This document shows positions 8,319 to 16,777 of a stretch of DNA of 60,357 bases, piece by piece (within the stretch, counting starts at the first letter, position 1; each line of letters starts with the position of its first letter). Position numbers and translations under genes: made by a program. Source of the DNA: Halobacteriales archaeon QS_4_66_20 (lineage in GTDB: Archaea; Halobacteriota; Halobacteria; Halobacteriales; Haloarculaceae); contig PXRK01000040.1 of assembly GCA_003021015.1 (NCBI GenBank), forward strand, positions 1 to 60,357, written 5' to 3'. A model generated the notes under the pieces. It made no database searches. It was not told the DNA's origin and worked only from the letters and a program-made list of their open reading frames with translations.

Positions 8319-9298
8319 GTCCAGGTTCGAACTGTCACTGTCACGCTGCCTGTCGTGATCGACGCTGCTGCTGCCGCCGCGTCCCCGTGGGGGCCGGTCG
8401 CCGGCGGGCCGCTGGCCGGTTCGAGGTACGCCTCCAGTTGTGCCGCGAGAACTCCAGCCAGCAGCCGGTTGGCCGCCGTCGCGTTCGCACCCTCGCGGGT
8501 GAGATACGTCTCGAACGCCTCGCGATCGCTGCCGTCAACGCCCAGCGTGTCTGCCAGACGCTGGTACCGGTAGACCGTGAGATCGCGGTCGACGCCCCCG
8601 CCTTCGAGTGCGCGCTGGGACTCGCGTTCGGGGAGATACCCCTCGACGACCGCTTGCGCGACGATCCCCGCAACGACGCCGAAGTCGTCGGGCTCCTCGA
8701 CTGCCGCGATCGCTGCCTCGCGGACCGCTGGAAAGTCGCTCGAAAGCGTGATCGTCGTCGCGCTCACGTCCTCGCCGGCGGGCGGGGTCGGCCCGACCTC
8801 GGCGGCCCCCAGGATCGGCCCGCCCTCGATCGGCTCCCAGACGGCGGCGACGTGCGTCCGGAAGCTCACGTTCACGAGGCGGGCCCGGAGCTTCCCGTCC
8901 AGCCGGTCGTGGTACTCCGTGGCTGCCCGCGACAGCCGCTCCGTGCCGGTGCCGCTCCCCAGGGCCTCGCGGTCGAACGCGACCCGGGCCATGGCGACGT
9001 CTGCGACCTGTGTGACGACGGGGCCGTGGGACACTCGTCTGAGATCCGCCCGCTCGTAGTCCGTCTCCTCGGAGACGTCGCCGCCGTAGTGCTGTCCGAG
9101 CGCAGTTTCGGGGGCGTACGTGACGTTCATCGTCGACGCCACTACCGTCTCGGCCGTGTAGTCGGCTTCCGTCGGCTCGTGGTCGCTCCCGCCGGAGGCG
9201 GCGAACGTGACCAGCACGGCCATCGCGGCGGCGATCAGCAGGAGCGCGAGTGTGACGTCGGCGACGGTGCTGACGCCCCGGGCGTCGTCCGCACTCAT
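8315..9298 (-). CDS. DUF7284-like pilin-type protein with a MITE-derived start codon
   Basis: A 327-aa protein starting at ATG 9296-9298 (MSADDARGVSTVADVTLAL). RGVS followed by about 20 hydrophobic residues (15-34) resembles the N-terminus of archaeal class III pilins, where a prepilin peptidase cuts before the hydrophobic stretch. The rest is a soluble acidic domain. The open frame extends much further upstream, but that part reads through a MITE and the antisense of the previous gene. The A of the ATG is the last base of the MITE, and TG comes from the duplicated target. Without the insertion the start would be a GTG overlapping the previous stop (GTGA). It couples to the 1242-aa gene by an ATGA overlap. 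Confidence 0.75.
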   Translation of the reverse strand: MSADDARGVSTVADVTLALLLIAAAMAVLVTFAASGGSDHEPTEADYTAETVVASTMNVTYAPETALGQHYGGDVSEETDYERADLRRVSHGPVVTQVADVAMARVAFDREALGSGTGTERLSRAATEYHDRLDGKLRARLVNVSFRTHVAAVWEPIEGGPILGAAEVGPTPPAGEDVSATTITLSSDFPAVREAAIAAVEEPDDFGVVAGIVAQAVVEGYLPERESQRALEGGGVDRDLTVYRYQRLADTLGVDGSDREAFETYLTREGANATAANRLLAGVLAAQLEAYLEPASGPPATGPHGDAAAAAASITTGSVTVTVRTWT

Positions 9299-9405
9299 AC
9301 TGGTGGCTGTACGTACGTGAACACTCGAATTGAGAATCCAGGCGGAACGGGTCTGTCTCCGCAGAGAGCAGCGACTGGTGAGTAAACGAATTACAGCCAC
9401 CAGTA
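9298..9405. mobile_element. MITE family A, copy A1
   Basis: A 108-bp element with terminal inverted repeats TACTGGTGGCTGTA and TACAGCCACCAGTA, flanked by a 3-bp duplication TCA (9295-9297 and 9406-9408). Its interior is the reverse complement of copies at 45171-45278 and 52967-53064. It fills the gap between the DUF7285-like stop codon (TGA, which is the duplicated target itself) and the DUF7284-like start codon. It encodes no protein. Confidence 0.9.
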
Positions 9406-9936
9406 TCACGACCAGACCACCACCCGCAGGGTGCCCGGCTGGACGTCGCCCGGGGCGTGTCTGATCGGGATCGCCCGCTCGTAACGTTCGGCGTCGGCAG
9501 GCGGATCGAACCCGACCGGCTCGGCGTGAGGATCGAACGTTTCGGTTGCCACCGGCACGACCCGGCCGTCGTCGCCGACGTGCGTGACGCTGATCTCGAC
9601 GTAGTACCCCTGTGGCAACGTCTCTGCCTCGATCGCCTCCCGGAGCGGTTCGCCGGCGTCGTAGAGCCCGTCCTCGCTGATCGCGTGCCAGACGCGCTCG
9701 GTGGTGCCCTCGCCGACCGAGCGGTCCGCGCCGAGCTGGGGAACGAGCCCCGAGAGGAACCCGGCGTAGACCGAGATGGCGACACAGACGACGGCGACCG
9801 CGACCAGTGCCGCCAGCGGTTCGGTCTGTCCCCGCGCGCCGACGGGCCGTCGCCGGCGTTGCGAGGCCGGGGCTGGAGTAGCCGCTTGCCGCTGGAACCG
9901 TTCGGGACGCCACCCTCCTGAGCGCGTTGCGTGCAT
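9406..9936 (-). CDS. DUF7285-like pilin-type protein
   Basis: A 176-aa protein with an arginine-rich N-terminus (about 1-38), then RGQTEPLAALVAVAVVCVAI, a single hydrophobic helix (about 40-61), then a soluble domain. The short leader and glycine before a hydrophobic helix resemble a type IV pilin-like signal. The ATG is at 9934-9936, with a TATA-like TTTAAGTA on the minus strand at 9973-9980, so this gene probably heads a transcript covering the next three genes. Its stop codon TGA (9406-9408) is the target duplication of MITE A1. The family number is from memory. Confidence 0.7.
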   Translation of the reverse strand: MHATRSGGWRPERFQRQAATPAPASQRRRRPVGARGQTEPLAALVAVAVVCVAISVYAGFLSGLVPQLGADRSVGEGTTERVWHAISEDGLYDAGEPLREAIEAETLPQGYYVEISVTHVGDDGRVVPVATETFDPHAEPVGFDPPADAERYERAIPIRHAPGDVQPGTLRVVVWS

Positions 9937-9972
9937 ACTGTCTCGGCTCGGGCTGTCCTGGTCCCGGTATCG

Positions 9973-9980
9973 TACTTAAA
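9973..9980 (-). promoter_or_regulatory. TATA box of the DUF7285-7284-7286-7283 operon
   Basis: TTTAAGTA on the minus strand lies 36-43 nt before the ATG at 9936, in the 63-bp gap after the previous gene. The same core with one change (TTCAAGTA, 11593-11600) precedes the ATPase gene, suggesting two co-ordinated transcripts. Confidence 0.5.
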
Positions 9981-9999
9981 CGCCAGGGGCTCAGTGCGG

Positions 10000-10470
10000 T
10001 CAGTCACCCCGCGGGACGCGCAGTTCGACGTACTCCGCACCGTCCTCCGCTTCGAGTGTCAGCACGACCGTCGTCGTTCCAGTCTCGCCGCTCAGGTCGA
10101 CTGTCGCCGTCGTGTTCGTGTTTCCATCGCGGATCGGCGCCCCGATAACGACCGTGTGGGTCGCCCGGCCGTCGAACGTGTACTCGGCGACCGAGACGTT
10201 CCCGGCCGTCGGTCGGATGTGGAGTGTTTCGACGGCGTCCGACGTGAGGCCGCCGTGCGGGAAGTCGAGTTCGAGCACGCGCCGCGCGCCGTCCTGCCCC
10301 GTCGCGGGCGGATCGTCGTTTGCGAGCAGCGAGACCGCCGCGGCGTCGATCGCCGCGACCTGGTTCTCGACCTGCTGTTCGCTCCGGACGGCGGCAGCGT
10401 GGTCCAGCCCCGCCCAGCCGATTCCGACGAGCGCGGCCGTCAGCACGACCGCGAGGACGTACCTGATCAC
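10000..10470 (-). CDS. DUF7263-like pilin-type protein
   Basis: A 156-aa protein starting at GTG 10468-10470, which overlaps the stop of the ATPase gene (GTGA). The N-terminus is immediately hydrophobic (residues 2-20, IRYVLAVVLTAALVGIGWAG), followed by an amphipathic helix (SEQQVENQVAAIDAAA) and a beta-rich C-terminal half. This is the pattern of a processed pseudopilin. A longer reading of the frame exists but runs antisense through the ATPase gene. The tight overlap means it is co-translated with the ATPase. The DUF number is from memory. Confidence 0.7.
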   Translation of the reverse strand: MIRYVLAVVLTAALVGIGWAGLDHAAAVRSEQQVENQVAAIDAAAVSLLANDDPPATGQDGARRVLELDFPHGGLTSDAVETLHIRPTAGNVSVAEYTFDGRATHTVVIGAPIRDGNTNTTATVDLSGETGTTTVVLTLEAEDGAEYVELRVPRGD

Positions 10471-11570
10471 GGGTCCCGGTCCCCGCTGGCAGCGTCGTGG
10501 CTCCCGTCCGATCTGCGGCCGCTGAACACCAGGTCGCTCGCGCTCGGGCTTTCGCCGCCGTGTGGCGTGTCGCGGCGGCGGATCTGTGCGGCGTGGATCG
10601 TCTCGGTCGCGTCGTCGACGATCGTCACCTCGCCGGGACTGGTGGGCATCCTGTCGTCGAGCGACGCGGTCATGTACGTCGGCTTTGCCCGCCCGAGCGC
10701 GTCGACGTCCGCCTGCGCGGTCAGCCGGTGTGTGAGCAGGACGTCCGACTGGGAGATGCTCACTGCCGGGACGGCGCTCGGGCGCTGGGTCGCAGTGAGG
10801 AGACTCACTCCAGGCGCGCGGCCGCGAGTGAGAAGTCCTTCGAGTGCCGGTCGCGCCACGCCATCGAAGAACGTGTGCGCCTCGTCGAGCAACAGCCACG
10901 GGAGCCGATCAATCCGTCCGTCGACGCGGGCGCGGTACAGCGCCTCGCTGACGCCGCGACAGACTGCGTTCATCGGCGCCGCATCCACCCCGGAAACGTC
11001 GAGGACCGTGACCGCCGGGCCGGCGAGCGAGTCCGCATCGAGTCCGCCCGGGTCGAAGACGCCCCAGGACTCCGCGAGGCGGAGGTGGTTCGTCGCCGCG
11101 CGCCTGTCTGCGCCCGGCGCGTCGGTCGCCGCGACGTGCTCGCGCATGGCGGGGAGTGACGACGCCGCCTGGGCGGCGCCCCAGACGAGACTACCCGCGC
11201 CGCTCTCCGGGGACAGTCCGAGCATCGCACACCACGACCGGGGATCGAGGGCGTCCGGCGCCACTGCGGGATCGTCGACGACGTTTGCGGGAACCGGCGC
11301 GCCGTCGGCCGCCTCCTCCAGCGGCGTGAACGCGCCCATCGGATCGACGATCGTCGGTGCAATCGCCGGGGTTCGTGCTAGCTCCTCGGCGATGACGCCG
11401 ACCGTGTAGGACTTGCCGTAGCCGCGCTTGCCGACCACGAGCACGGCGTGTGGGCCGTCGAGGTCCAGCCCCAGGCCGGCGCCGTGGCTCCCGTCGCGTG
11501 CTCTGTAGGTGCCCAGGTGTGCGGTCGGCAGCGCGTCGCCGTCCGCCTCGCGACCGATGACGAAGGACAT
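10467..11570 (-). CDS. HerA/FtsK-like P-loop ATPase
   Basis: A 367-aa protein with Walker A GKRGYGKS (residues 47-54), Walker B LLLDEAH (about 226-232) and an ATQRPSAVP segment typical of the HerA/VirB4/FtsK superfamily of ring ATPases. It lacks the N-terminal HAS barrel of canonical HerA and no NurA is nearby, so DNA-end resection is unlikely. Its head position in an operon of single-helix, pilin-like proteins suggests it powers assembly or secretion, although type IV pilus ATPases normally belong to the PilB/TadA family. That substitution is the interesting point. A TATA-like TTCAAGTA lies about 24-30 nt upstream on the minus strand. Confidence 0.75.
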   Translation of the reverse strand: MSFVIGREADGDALPTAHLGTYRARDGSHGAGLGLDLDGPHAVLVVGKRGYGKSYTVGVIAEELARTPAIAPTIVDPMGAFTPLEEAADGAPVPANVVDDPAVAPDALDPRSWCAMLGLSPESGAGSLVWGAAQAASSLPAMREHVAATDAPGADRRAATNHLRLAESWGVFDPGGLDADSLAGPAVTVLDVSGVDAAPMNAVCRGVSEALYRARVDGRIDRLPWLLLDEAHTFFDGVARPALEGLLTRGRAPGVSLLTATQRPSAVPAVSISQSDVLLTHRLTAQADVDALGRAKPTYMTASLDDRMPTSPGEVTIVDDATETIHAAQIRRRDTPHGGESPSASDLVFSGRRSDGSHDAASGDRDP

Positions 11571-11611
11571 GGGCCGCCCTGGCCGGTGCTTCGTACTTGA
11601 ACCTTCGCAAA

Positions 11612-12823
11612 CTACACCAGGCCTTTGCCCTGGAGTTCGCGGGCGATGATGTTCTTCTGGATCTCGGTGGTTCCCTCGTAGATCTGGGTGATCTTCGCGT
11701 CGCGGTAGAGGCGTTCGACATCGAAGTCGTCGACGTAGCCGGCACCGCCGTGGATCTGGACCGCCTCGTCGGCCACGTCGACGGCGATCCGGGAGCCGTA
11801 CTCCTTTGCCATCGAGGCCAGCATCGTCAGGTCGTCGTCGTTGCCGGTGTCGTCACACCAGGCCGATTTGTAGGTCAGCAGGCGGGCGGCCTCGATCTTG
11901 GTGAACATGTCCGAGAGCTTGTGCTGGATCGCCTGGAACTCGCCGATCGGCTGGCCGAACTGCTCGCGCTCCTCGGCGTATTCGAGGGCGCGCTCGGCGG
12001 CGCCGCGGGCGATGCCGACGCCCTGGGCGGCGACGGCGGTCCGCGTCTCGTCGAAGAACTGCATCTGCTGGAGGAAGCCCGCGCCGCGGTGGCCCACGAG
12101 GTTCTCCTCGGGCACGCGCACGTCGTCGAGGATCAACTCGGCGGTGTCGGAGGCGCGGATGCCCAGCTTGCCGGTGATCTTCTCGGCGCTGAACCCGTCG
12201 CGGTCCGTCTCGACGATGATCTGGGAAAAGCCGTTGTACCGCCCCTCCGCGTCGGGGTCGGTCTCGCATAGCATCACCACGTAGTCCGCGACCGTGCCGT
12301 TGGTGATCCACATCTTGTTGCCGTTGATCACCCACTCGTCGCCGTCCTGGTTCGCCTCCGGCGAATCACGGCTCGGTGAGCTCTGCTCGGCGGTGTCCTT
12401 CTCGGCGCGGGTCGCGATCGAGGAGACATCCGACCCGGCGTGGGGTTCGCTGATCGCTGCCCCGGTAATCGCCTCGCCCCGCGCGACGGGTTCGAGGAAC
12501 TCCTCTTTTTGCTCCTCGCTGCCGTGGCCGACGATGGCCTCCGTCCCGAACGACGTCGAGAGCACCGACAGCCCGATCCCGGGGTCGGCGGCGAACAGCT
12601 CCTCGGTGATGATCATCATGTCCAGCGTCGAGTAGCCGGCGCCGCCGTACTCGATGGGGATCGCGGCCCCGGTCAGCCCCATCTCCGCGGCCCTGTCGAC
12701 GACCTCGTGAGGGTACTTCTCCTCGCGGTCGTACTCGCTTGCGACCGGCTTGATCTCGTTCTCGGCGAACTTCCGCACCTCGTCTCTGATCTGTTTCTGT
12801 TCCGCTGAGAGCCCAAACTCCAT
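11612..12823 (-). CDS. Acyl-CoA dehydrogenase
   Basis: A 403-aa flavoenzyme (the usual length is about 380) starting at ATG 12821-12823 ([19 protein letters not shown]). The expected blocks are all visible: [30 protein letters not shown], the REQFGQPI helix, QIHGGAGY, and near the C-terminus YEGTTEIQ carrying the catalytic Glu of the short/medium-chain type. It catalyses the first, FAD-dependent oxidation of acyl-CoA; the electron acceptor would be ETF, not encoded here. An extra loop at about residues 148-165 is encoded by small palindromes (12351-12388). It diverges from the fused dehydrogenase/hydratase at 12944, so the two probably share a control region. Confidence 0.9.
   Translation of the reverse strand: MEFGLSAEQKQIRDEVRKFAENEIKPVASEYDREEKYPHEVVDRAAEMGLTGAAIPIEYGGAGYSTLDMMIITEELFAADPGIGLSVLSTSFGTEAIVGHGSEEQKEEFLEPVARGEAITGAAISEPHAGSDVSSIATRAEKDTAEQSSPSRDSPEANQDGDEWVINGNKMWITNGTVADYVVMLCETDPDAEGRYNGFSQIIVETDRDGFSAEKITGKLGIRASDTAELILDDVRVPEENLVGHRGAGFLQQMQFFDETRTAVAAQGVGIARGAAERALEYAEEREQFGQPIGEFQAIQHKLSDMFTKIEAARLLTYKSAWCDDTGNDDDLTMLASMAKEYGSRIAVDVADEAVQIHGGAGYVDDFDVERLYRDAKITQIYEGTTEIQKNIIARELQGKGLV
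12351..12388. repeat. Palindromic loop-coding insertion in acyl-CoA dehydrogenase
   Basis: A perfect hairpin TTCGCC-TCC-GGCGAA (12351-12365) is followed by two smaller ones (TCAC/GTGA and GAGC/GCTC). It encodes an extra Ser/Asp/Glu-rich loop absent from typical family members. See also 21513-21557, at the corresponding place in the second dehydrogenase. Confidence 0.5.
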
Positions 12824-12943
12824 GTGTGGGTCCAACGCGGGAACGCTGATAACCGTTTTCGCACGACTGGAACGTTTACGATAGTTTCTGGGCGCTGAAA
12901 AGACAACGTTGAAATCTCGCGCGGGTGTGGTCCCAGACGAATC

Positions 12944-14911
12944 ATGGAACTCGATGACATCGAACGGATCACTGTTCTCGGCGCTGGAACGATGGGCCAC
13001 GGGATCGCCGAAGTGGCCGCGCTCGCCGGCTACGAGGTGAACCTGCGGGACATCAACGAGGAGCTCGTCTCGGACGGCTACGAGCAGATCGAGTGGAGTC
13101 TCGACAAGCTCGCCGAAAAGGATCGGATCAGCGAGGAGGCGCGCGACGCGGCAAAGGAGAACGTCACGCCGCTGGTCGACCTCGAAACTGCCGTCGAGGA
13201 CGCAGACGTCGTCATCGAGGCGATCGTCGAGGAGATGTCCATCAAGCAGGAGGTCTACGAGGAACTCGACGAGTACGCACCCGACCGGACCATCTTCGCC
13301 TCTAACACCTCCAGCCTCTCGATCACCGACCTCTCGGAGGTGACCGACCGCGCGGAGCAGTTCTGCGGGATGCATTTTTTCAACCCGCCGGTCCGGATGG
13401 AGCTGGTCGAGGTCATCAGCGGTGCCCACACGAGCGAGGAGACGATGGACGCCATCGTCGACCTCGCCGAGTCGATGGACAAGACGCCGGTCCGCGTCCG
13501 CAAGGACCGCCCGGGCTTCATCGTCAACCGGATCCTCGTCCCGCTGATGAACGAGGCCTGCTGGATCGTCGAGGAGGACGTCGCCTCCATCGCGGCAGTC
13601 GACTCCACCACCAAGTACGGGATGGGCCTGCCGATGGGGTCGTTCGAACTCGGCGACCAGGTCGGCAACGACGTCTCTCTGCACGTCCTGGAGTACATGC
13701 ACGACGTGCTCGGCGCGGCCTACGAGCCCTGCCCGCTGCTCGAACGCAAGGTCGACAACGAGGAACTCGGCAAGAAGACCGGGAAGGGCTTTTACGACTA
13801 CGAGGACGGCGGCGTCGACATCCCGACCGACGCCATCCGCGAGGACGTCACCGGGCGCCTGCACGCCGTCCTCGCCAACGAGACGGGCAAGCTGCTCGCG
13901 GAGGACGTCGCGCCGATCGAGGACATCGACGAGGCCGTCACACTCGGCGCGGCGTTCCCGAAGGGCCCGGGCAAGCTCTGTGACGAGGCCGGGCTAGACT
14001 CGATCGTCGCGACGCTCGAAGAACTCCAGGAAGAGGTCGACGAAGGCCGCTACGCCGTCTCCGACGGCCTGCGAGAGGCCGCCGATGCGGGTGGCTTCTA
14101 CGGTGGCGACGGGGGCGAGGAGACCGTCGAGTTCGACACGGTCCGCGTCGAGTACCCGACCGAGATGGTCGGCCACATCGTGCTCGACCGGCCCCAGCAG
14201 ATGAACACCGTCAACCCGGAGATGCTCGAGGAGTTCTCGCAGGCGGTCGACCTGCTGGAGGACGACGACGGCGTCCGCTCGATCCTCGTCACGGGTGCGG
14301 GCGGCCGCGCGTTCAGCGCCGGCGCCGACGCGATGGGGATGGCCGGCTCCGCGAACCCGATCGACGCGATCAGGCTCTCCCGGAAGGGTCAGCAGGCCTG
14401 GGGCAAGCTCGAGGAGTCCGCGATGCCGGCGGTCGTCGGTATCGACGGCTACGCGCTGGGCGGCGGCATGGAACTTGCGACCTGTGCCGACATGCGGATC
14501 GCCACCGAACGCTCGACGTTCGGCCAGCCGGAGTTCGACCTCGGCCTGCTGCCCGGCTGGGGCGGCACCCAGCGGCTCAAACACCTCATCGGCGAGAGCC
14601 GCGCCCGCGAGATCATCTTCACCGCCGACCACTACGACGCCGAGACGATGCACGACTGGGGGTTCGTCAACCGCGTGGTCGGCAACGATGAACTCGAAGA
14701 GGAAGCGATCGACCTCGCCGACGACCTCGCGCGCGGCCCGCCGCTGGCGATGGAGTACGCGAAGAAGGCGATGCTCGCCGGCCGCGACGACACCGACGCC
14801 GGCCTCGAAGTCGAGGCCCAGGCCTTCGGCCACCTCATCCACACCGACGACGTGATGGAGGGCATCTCCAAGCTCCAGAGCGACGAGGACCCCGAGTTCG
14901 AGGGGAAGTAG
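12944..14911 (+). CDS. Fused 3-hydroxyacyl-CoA dehydrogenase / enoyl-CoA hydratase
   Basis: A 655-aa bifunctional beta-oxidation enzyme. Residues 1-380 are the NAD-dependent dehydrogenase: [20 protein letters not shown] is the Rossmann nucleotide loop, [16 protein letters not shown] holds the catalytic His region, and RPGFIVNRI follows. Residues about 400-650 form the crotonase domain, with [29 protein letters not shown] and [20 protein letters not shown], and both catalytic Glu positions (GGGMELA, FGQPE) kept. The domain order, dehydrogenase first, is reversed relative to bacterial FadB and is common in haloarchaea. It oxidises trans-enoyl-CoA to 3-ketoacyl-CoA in two steps. No thiolase is nearby. 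Confidence 0.9.
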   Translation: MELDDIERITVLGAGTMGHGIAEVAALAGYEVNLRDINEELVSDGYEQIEWSLDKLAEKDRISEEARDAAKENVTPLVDLETAVEDADVVIEAIVEEMSIKQEVYEELDEYAPDRTIFASNTSSLSITDLSEVTDRAEQFCGMHFFNPPVRMELVEVISGAHTSEETMDAIVDLAESMDKTPVRVRKDRPGFIVNRILVPLMNEACWIVEEDVASIAAVDSTTKYGMGLPMGSFELGDQVGNDVSLHVLEYMHDVLGAAYEPCPLLERKVDNEELGKKTGKGFYDYEDGGVDIPTDAIREDVTGRLHAVLANETGKLLAEDVAPIEDIDEAVTLGAAFPKGPGKLCDEAGLDSIVATLEELQEEVDEGRYAVSDGLREAADAGGFYGGDGGEETVEFDTVRVEYPTEMVGHIVLDRPQQMNTVNPEMLEEFSQAVDLLEDDDGVRSILVTGAGGRAFSAGADAMGMAGSANPIDAIRLSRKGQQAWGKLEESAMPAVVGIDGYALGGGMELATCADMRIATERSTFGQPEFDLGLLPGWGGTQRLKHLIGESRAREIIFTADHYDAETMHDWGFVNRVVGNDELEEEAIDLADDLARGPPLAMEYAKKAMLAGRDDTDAGLEVEAQAFGHLIHTDDVMEGISKLQSDEDPEFEGK

Positions 14912-14963
14912 CACTCCTGCTCACACGGACGCTCTCTCACCGCTTGCTGTACTATTCTGCATA

Positions 14964-15034
14964 TACAGCCAGACGTGACTCCGGACAGTGCCAGAAAGTC
15001 CATCGGCTGTGTCATGCCCCGAACAACGGGAGTT
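14964..15034. mobile_element. MITE family E, truncated copy E1
   Basis: This begins TACAGCCAGACGTGACTC after TA and matches about the first 70 bp of the complete copy at 31958-32066 (shared interior phrases GACAGTGCCAG, GTCCATCGGCTGTGTC, CCCGAACAACGGGA). It then diverges, so the right end is lost. It lies between the fused beta-oxidation gene and the acyl-CoA synthetase and makes the synthetase frame look longer than it is. Confidence 0.75.
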
Positions 15035-15093
15035 CACAAATGGGTGATATGAAAATGGCAAAATTAAATGCCTGGCTCAGGAACTCCCGCTCG

Positions 15094-16752
15094 ATGACAG
15101 TTCACAGGCACAGCGACCGGCCCTACCGGTGGATCGGCTCGCTCAGCGAGCGGCGAGCGACGCTCTCGCCCGGGCGCGTGGGACTGATCGACGCCGACAC
15201 CGGCGCCGAATTCACATACGCGAATCTGGACGCGCGGGCGAACCGCACCGCACGCCTGCTCCGGAACTGTGGTGTCGAGAAGGGCGATCGGGTCGCCGTC
15301 GTCTCCCGCAACCGCCCCGAACTCGTCGACCTCTACTTCGCGACGGCGAAACTCGGCGCGATCCTCGCACCCCTCTCCCACCGGCTCGCCGCCCGCGAAC
15401 TCGGCGAGATGCTTGCTGACGTCGACCCCGAGCTGTTCGTCGTGGAGGGACCGTTCGCCGGGAAATGCACGGACGCCCTCGACGAGGACGCGCTCGACCC
15501 CGACGACCTCACCCTGTTCGGACTCGACGGTGACACGGCCGGAGAGGACGCCGCCGCGACCGGCGAGCACTCCTTTGGGGACTCGTTCGACGCTGACGCC
15601 GGCTGGAGCCGCTACGACGACGCGCTCGTCGATGACGGGACGGCCGTCGACGGTCCCGAACTCGCGCTGTCGGACCCGCACCTCTTTTTGCACACCGGCG
15701 GTTCGACGGGGCTGCCCAAGCAGGTGGTCCAGACCCACGGCGGGATCACCTGGAACGCGTTCAACACGATCATCTCCTGGGGGCTGCGCCCCGACGACAC
15801 GACGCCGATGGTGTTCCCCATGTTCCACACCGGCGGCTGGAGCGTCCTCACCATCCCCCTGTTCCAGTTGGGCGGGACAGTGATCATCTCCCGGGACTTC
15901 GACGCCGGCCAGGTGCTCTCCCTGGTCGAAGAGCATGCTGCGTCGGTGCTCGTCTCGGTCCCCGCGGTGCTGCGGTTCATGGTCGAGGACGACGACTGGG
16001 GGACGACGGACCTCTCCTCGCTGCGCCTGGTCAAAAGCGGCGGCGGCCCCTGCCGGAACGCGATCATCGAGGCCTGGAGCGAGCGCGGCCTCTCGGTCTC
16101 CCAGGGGTACGGCCTCACCGAGTGCGGCCCGAACAACTTCGCGATGCCCGACAACTTCCCACGGGAGAAAACCGACAGCATCGGCATGCCCTGCCTGTAC
16201 GTCGACGCCCGCGTCGTGGACGACGACGGCGAGCAACTCCCGCGAGGCGAGGTTGGCGAACTCGAACTCGCCAGTCCGCACGCCGGCGACCGCTACTGGC
16301 GCAACGAGCGCGAAACCGAGAAGACGTTCGATGGCGGCGGTGACGCCGGCCACGACGGCGACGGGACTGGCGACGAGTATCCCTGGGTGTCGACGGGTGA
16401 CCTCGCGCGGATCGACGAAGACGGCTACTTCCACATCGAGGGCCGCAAAAAGAACATGTTCGTCTCCGGCGGCGAGAACGTCTACCCGCCCGAAGTCGAG
16501 GACGTCGTCACCGACCACCCGAAGGTGACCGAGGCGATCGTCGTGCCGGTCCCCGACGAGAACTGGGGCGAGGTCGGCAAAGCCGTCGTCGAGGGCGAGG
16601 AGTCGCTCACCCTCGACGAACTCCGGGGATTCATGGAAGACCGGATCGCGAAGTTCAAGATCCCAAAACACCTCGCATTCGTCGACGAGATGCCCACGAG
16701 CGGCCCCGGAAAGATCGACCGCAAGAGCGTCGAAGAGGAGTTCGGCGGATAG
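15094..16752 (+). CDS. Acyl-CoA synthetase (AMP-forming)
   Basis: A 552-aa enzyme of the acyl-adenylate-forming superfamily. Motifs: HTGGSTGLPK (A3 phosphate loop), YGLTECGPNN (A5), STGDLARIDEDGYFHIEGRK (A7/A8 hinge), and GPGKIDRKSV with the catalytic lysine near the C-terminus. It activates a fatty or branched acid to acyl-CoA, feeding the neighbouring dehydrogenases and hydratases. I chose ATG 15094 (MTVHRHSDRPYRW) because the upstream part of the frame passes through a MITE fragment; ATGs at 15040, 15049 and 15055 remain possible. A glycine/aspartate-rich insertion (DGGGDAGHDGDGTGDEY) lies before the A7 motif. Confidence 0.88.
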   Translation: MTVHRHSDRPYRWIGSLSERRATLSPGRVGLIDADTGAEFTYANLDARANRTARLLRNCGVEKGDRVAVVSRNRPELVDLYFATAKLGAILAPLSHRLAARELGEMLADVDPELFVVEGPFAGKCTDALDEDALDPDDLTLFGLDGDTAGEDAAATGEHSFGDSFDADAGWSRYDDALVDDGTAVDGPELALSDPHLFLHTGGSTGLPKQVVQTHGGITWNAFNTIISWGLRPDDTTPMVFPMFHTGGWSVLTIPLFQLGGTVIISRDFDAGQVLSLVEEHAASVLVSVPAVLRFMVEDDDWGTTDLSSLRLVKSGGGPCRNAIIEAWSERGLSVSQGYGLTECGPNNFAMPDNFPREKTDSIGMPCLYVDARVVDDDGEQLPRGEVGELELASPHAGDRYWRNERETEKTFDGGGDAGHDGDGTGDEYPWVSTGDLARIDEDGYFHIEGRKKNMFVSGGENVYPPEVEDVVTDHPKVTEAIVVPVPDENWGEVGKAVVEGEESLTLDELRGFMEDRIAKFKIPKHLAFVDEMPTSGPGKIDRKSVEEEFGG

Positions 16753-16777
16753 CGGGCGATCGGTGCCGACGAAGGCG

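Noticed and set aside
6939..8573. A 544-aa plus-strand open frame
   Set aside because: Antisense to the 1242-aa and DUF7284-like genes; their overlaps and domain structure are far more convincing.
8315..9913. A 532-aa reading joining DUF7284 to upstream sequence
   Set aside because: The extension translates MITE A1 and the antisense of the DUF7285-like gene; the pilin-like start MSADDARGVST is natural.
11612..13864. A 750-aa reading of the acyl-CoA dehydrogenase frame
   Set aside because: The extension before ATG 12823 is antisense to the hydroxyacyl-CoA dehydrogenase and has no family similarity.
15094..15154. The palindrome GCTCGCT-C-AGCGAGC near the synthetase start as another loop insertion
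   Set aside because: It lies in a variable N-terminal region where I cannot tell an insert from ordinary sequence.
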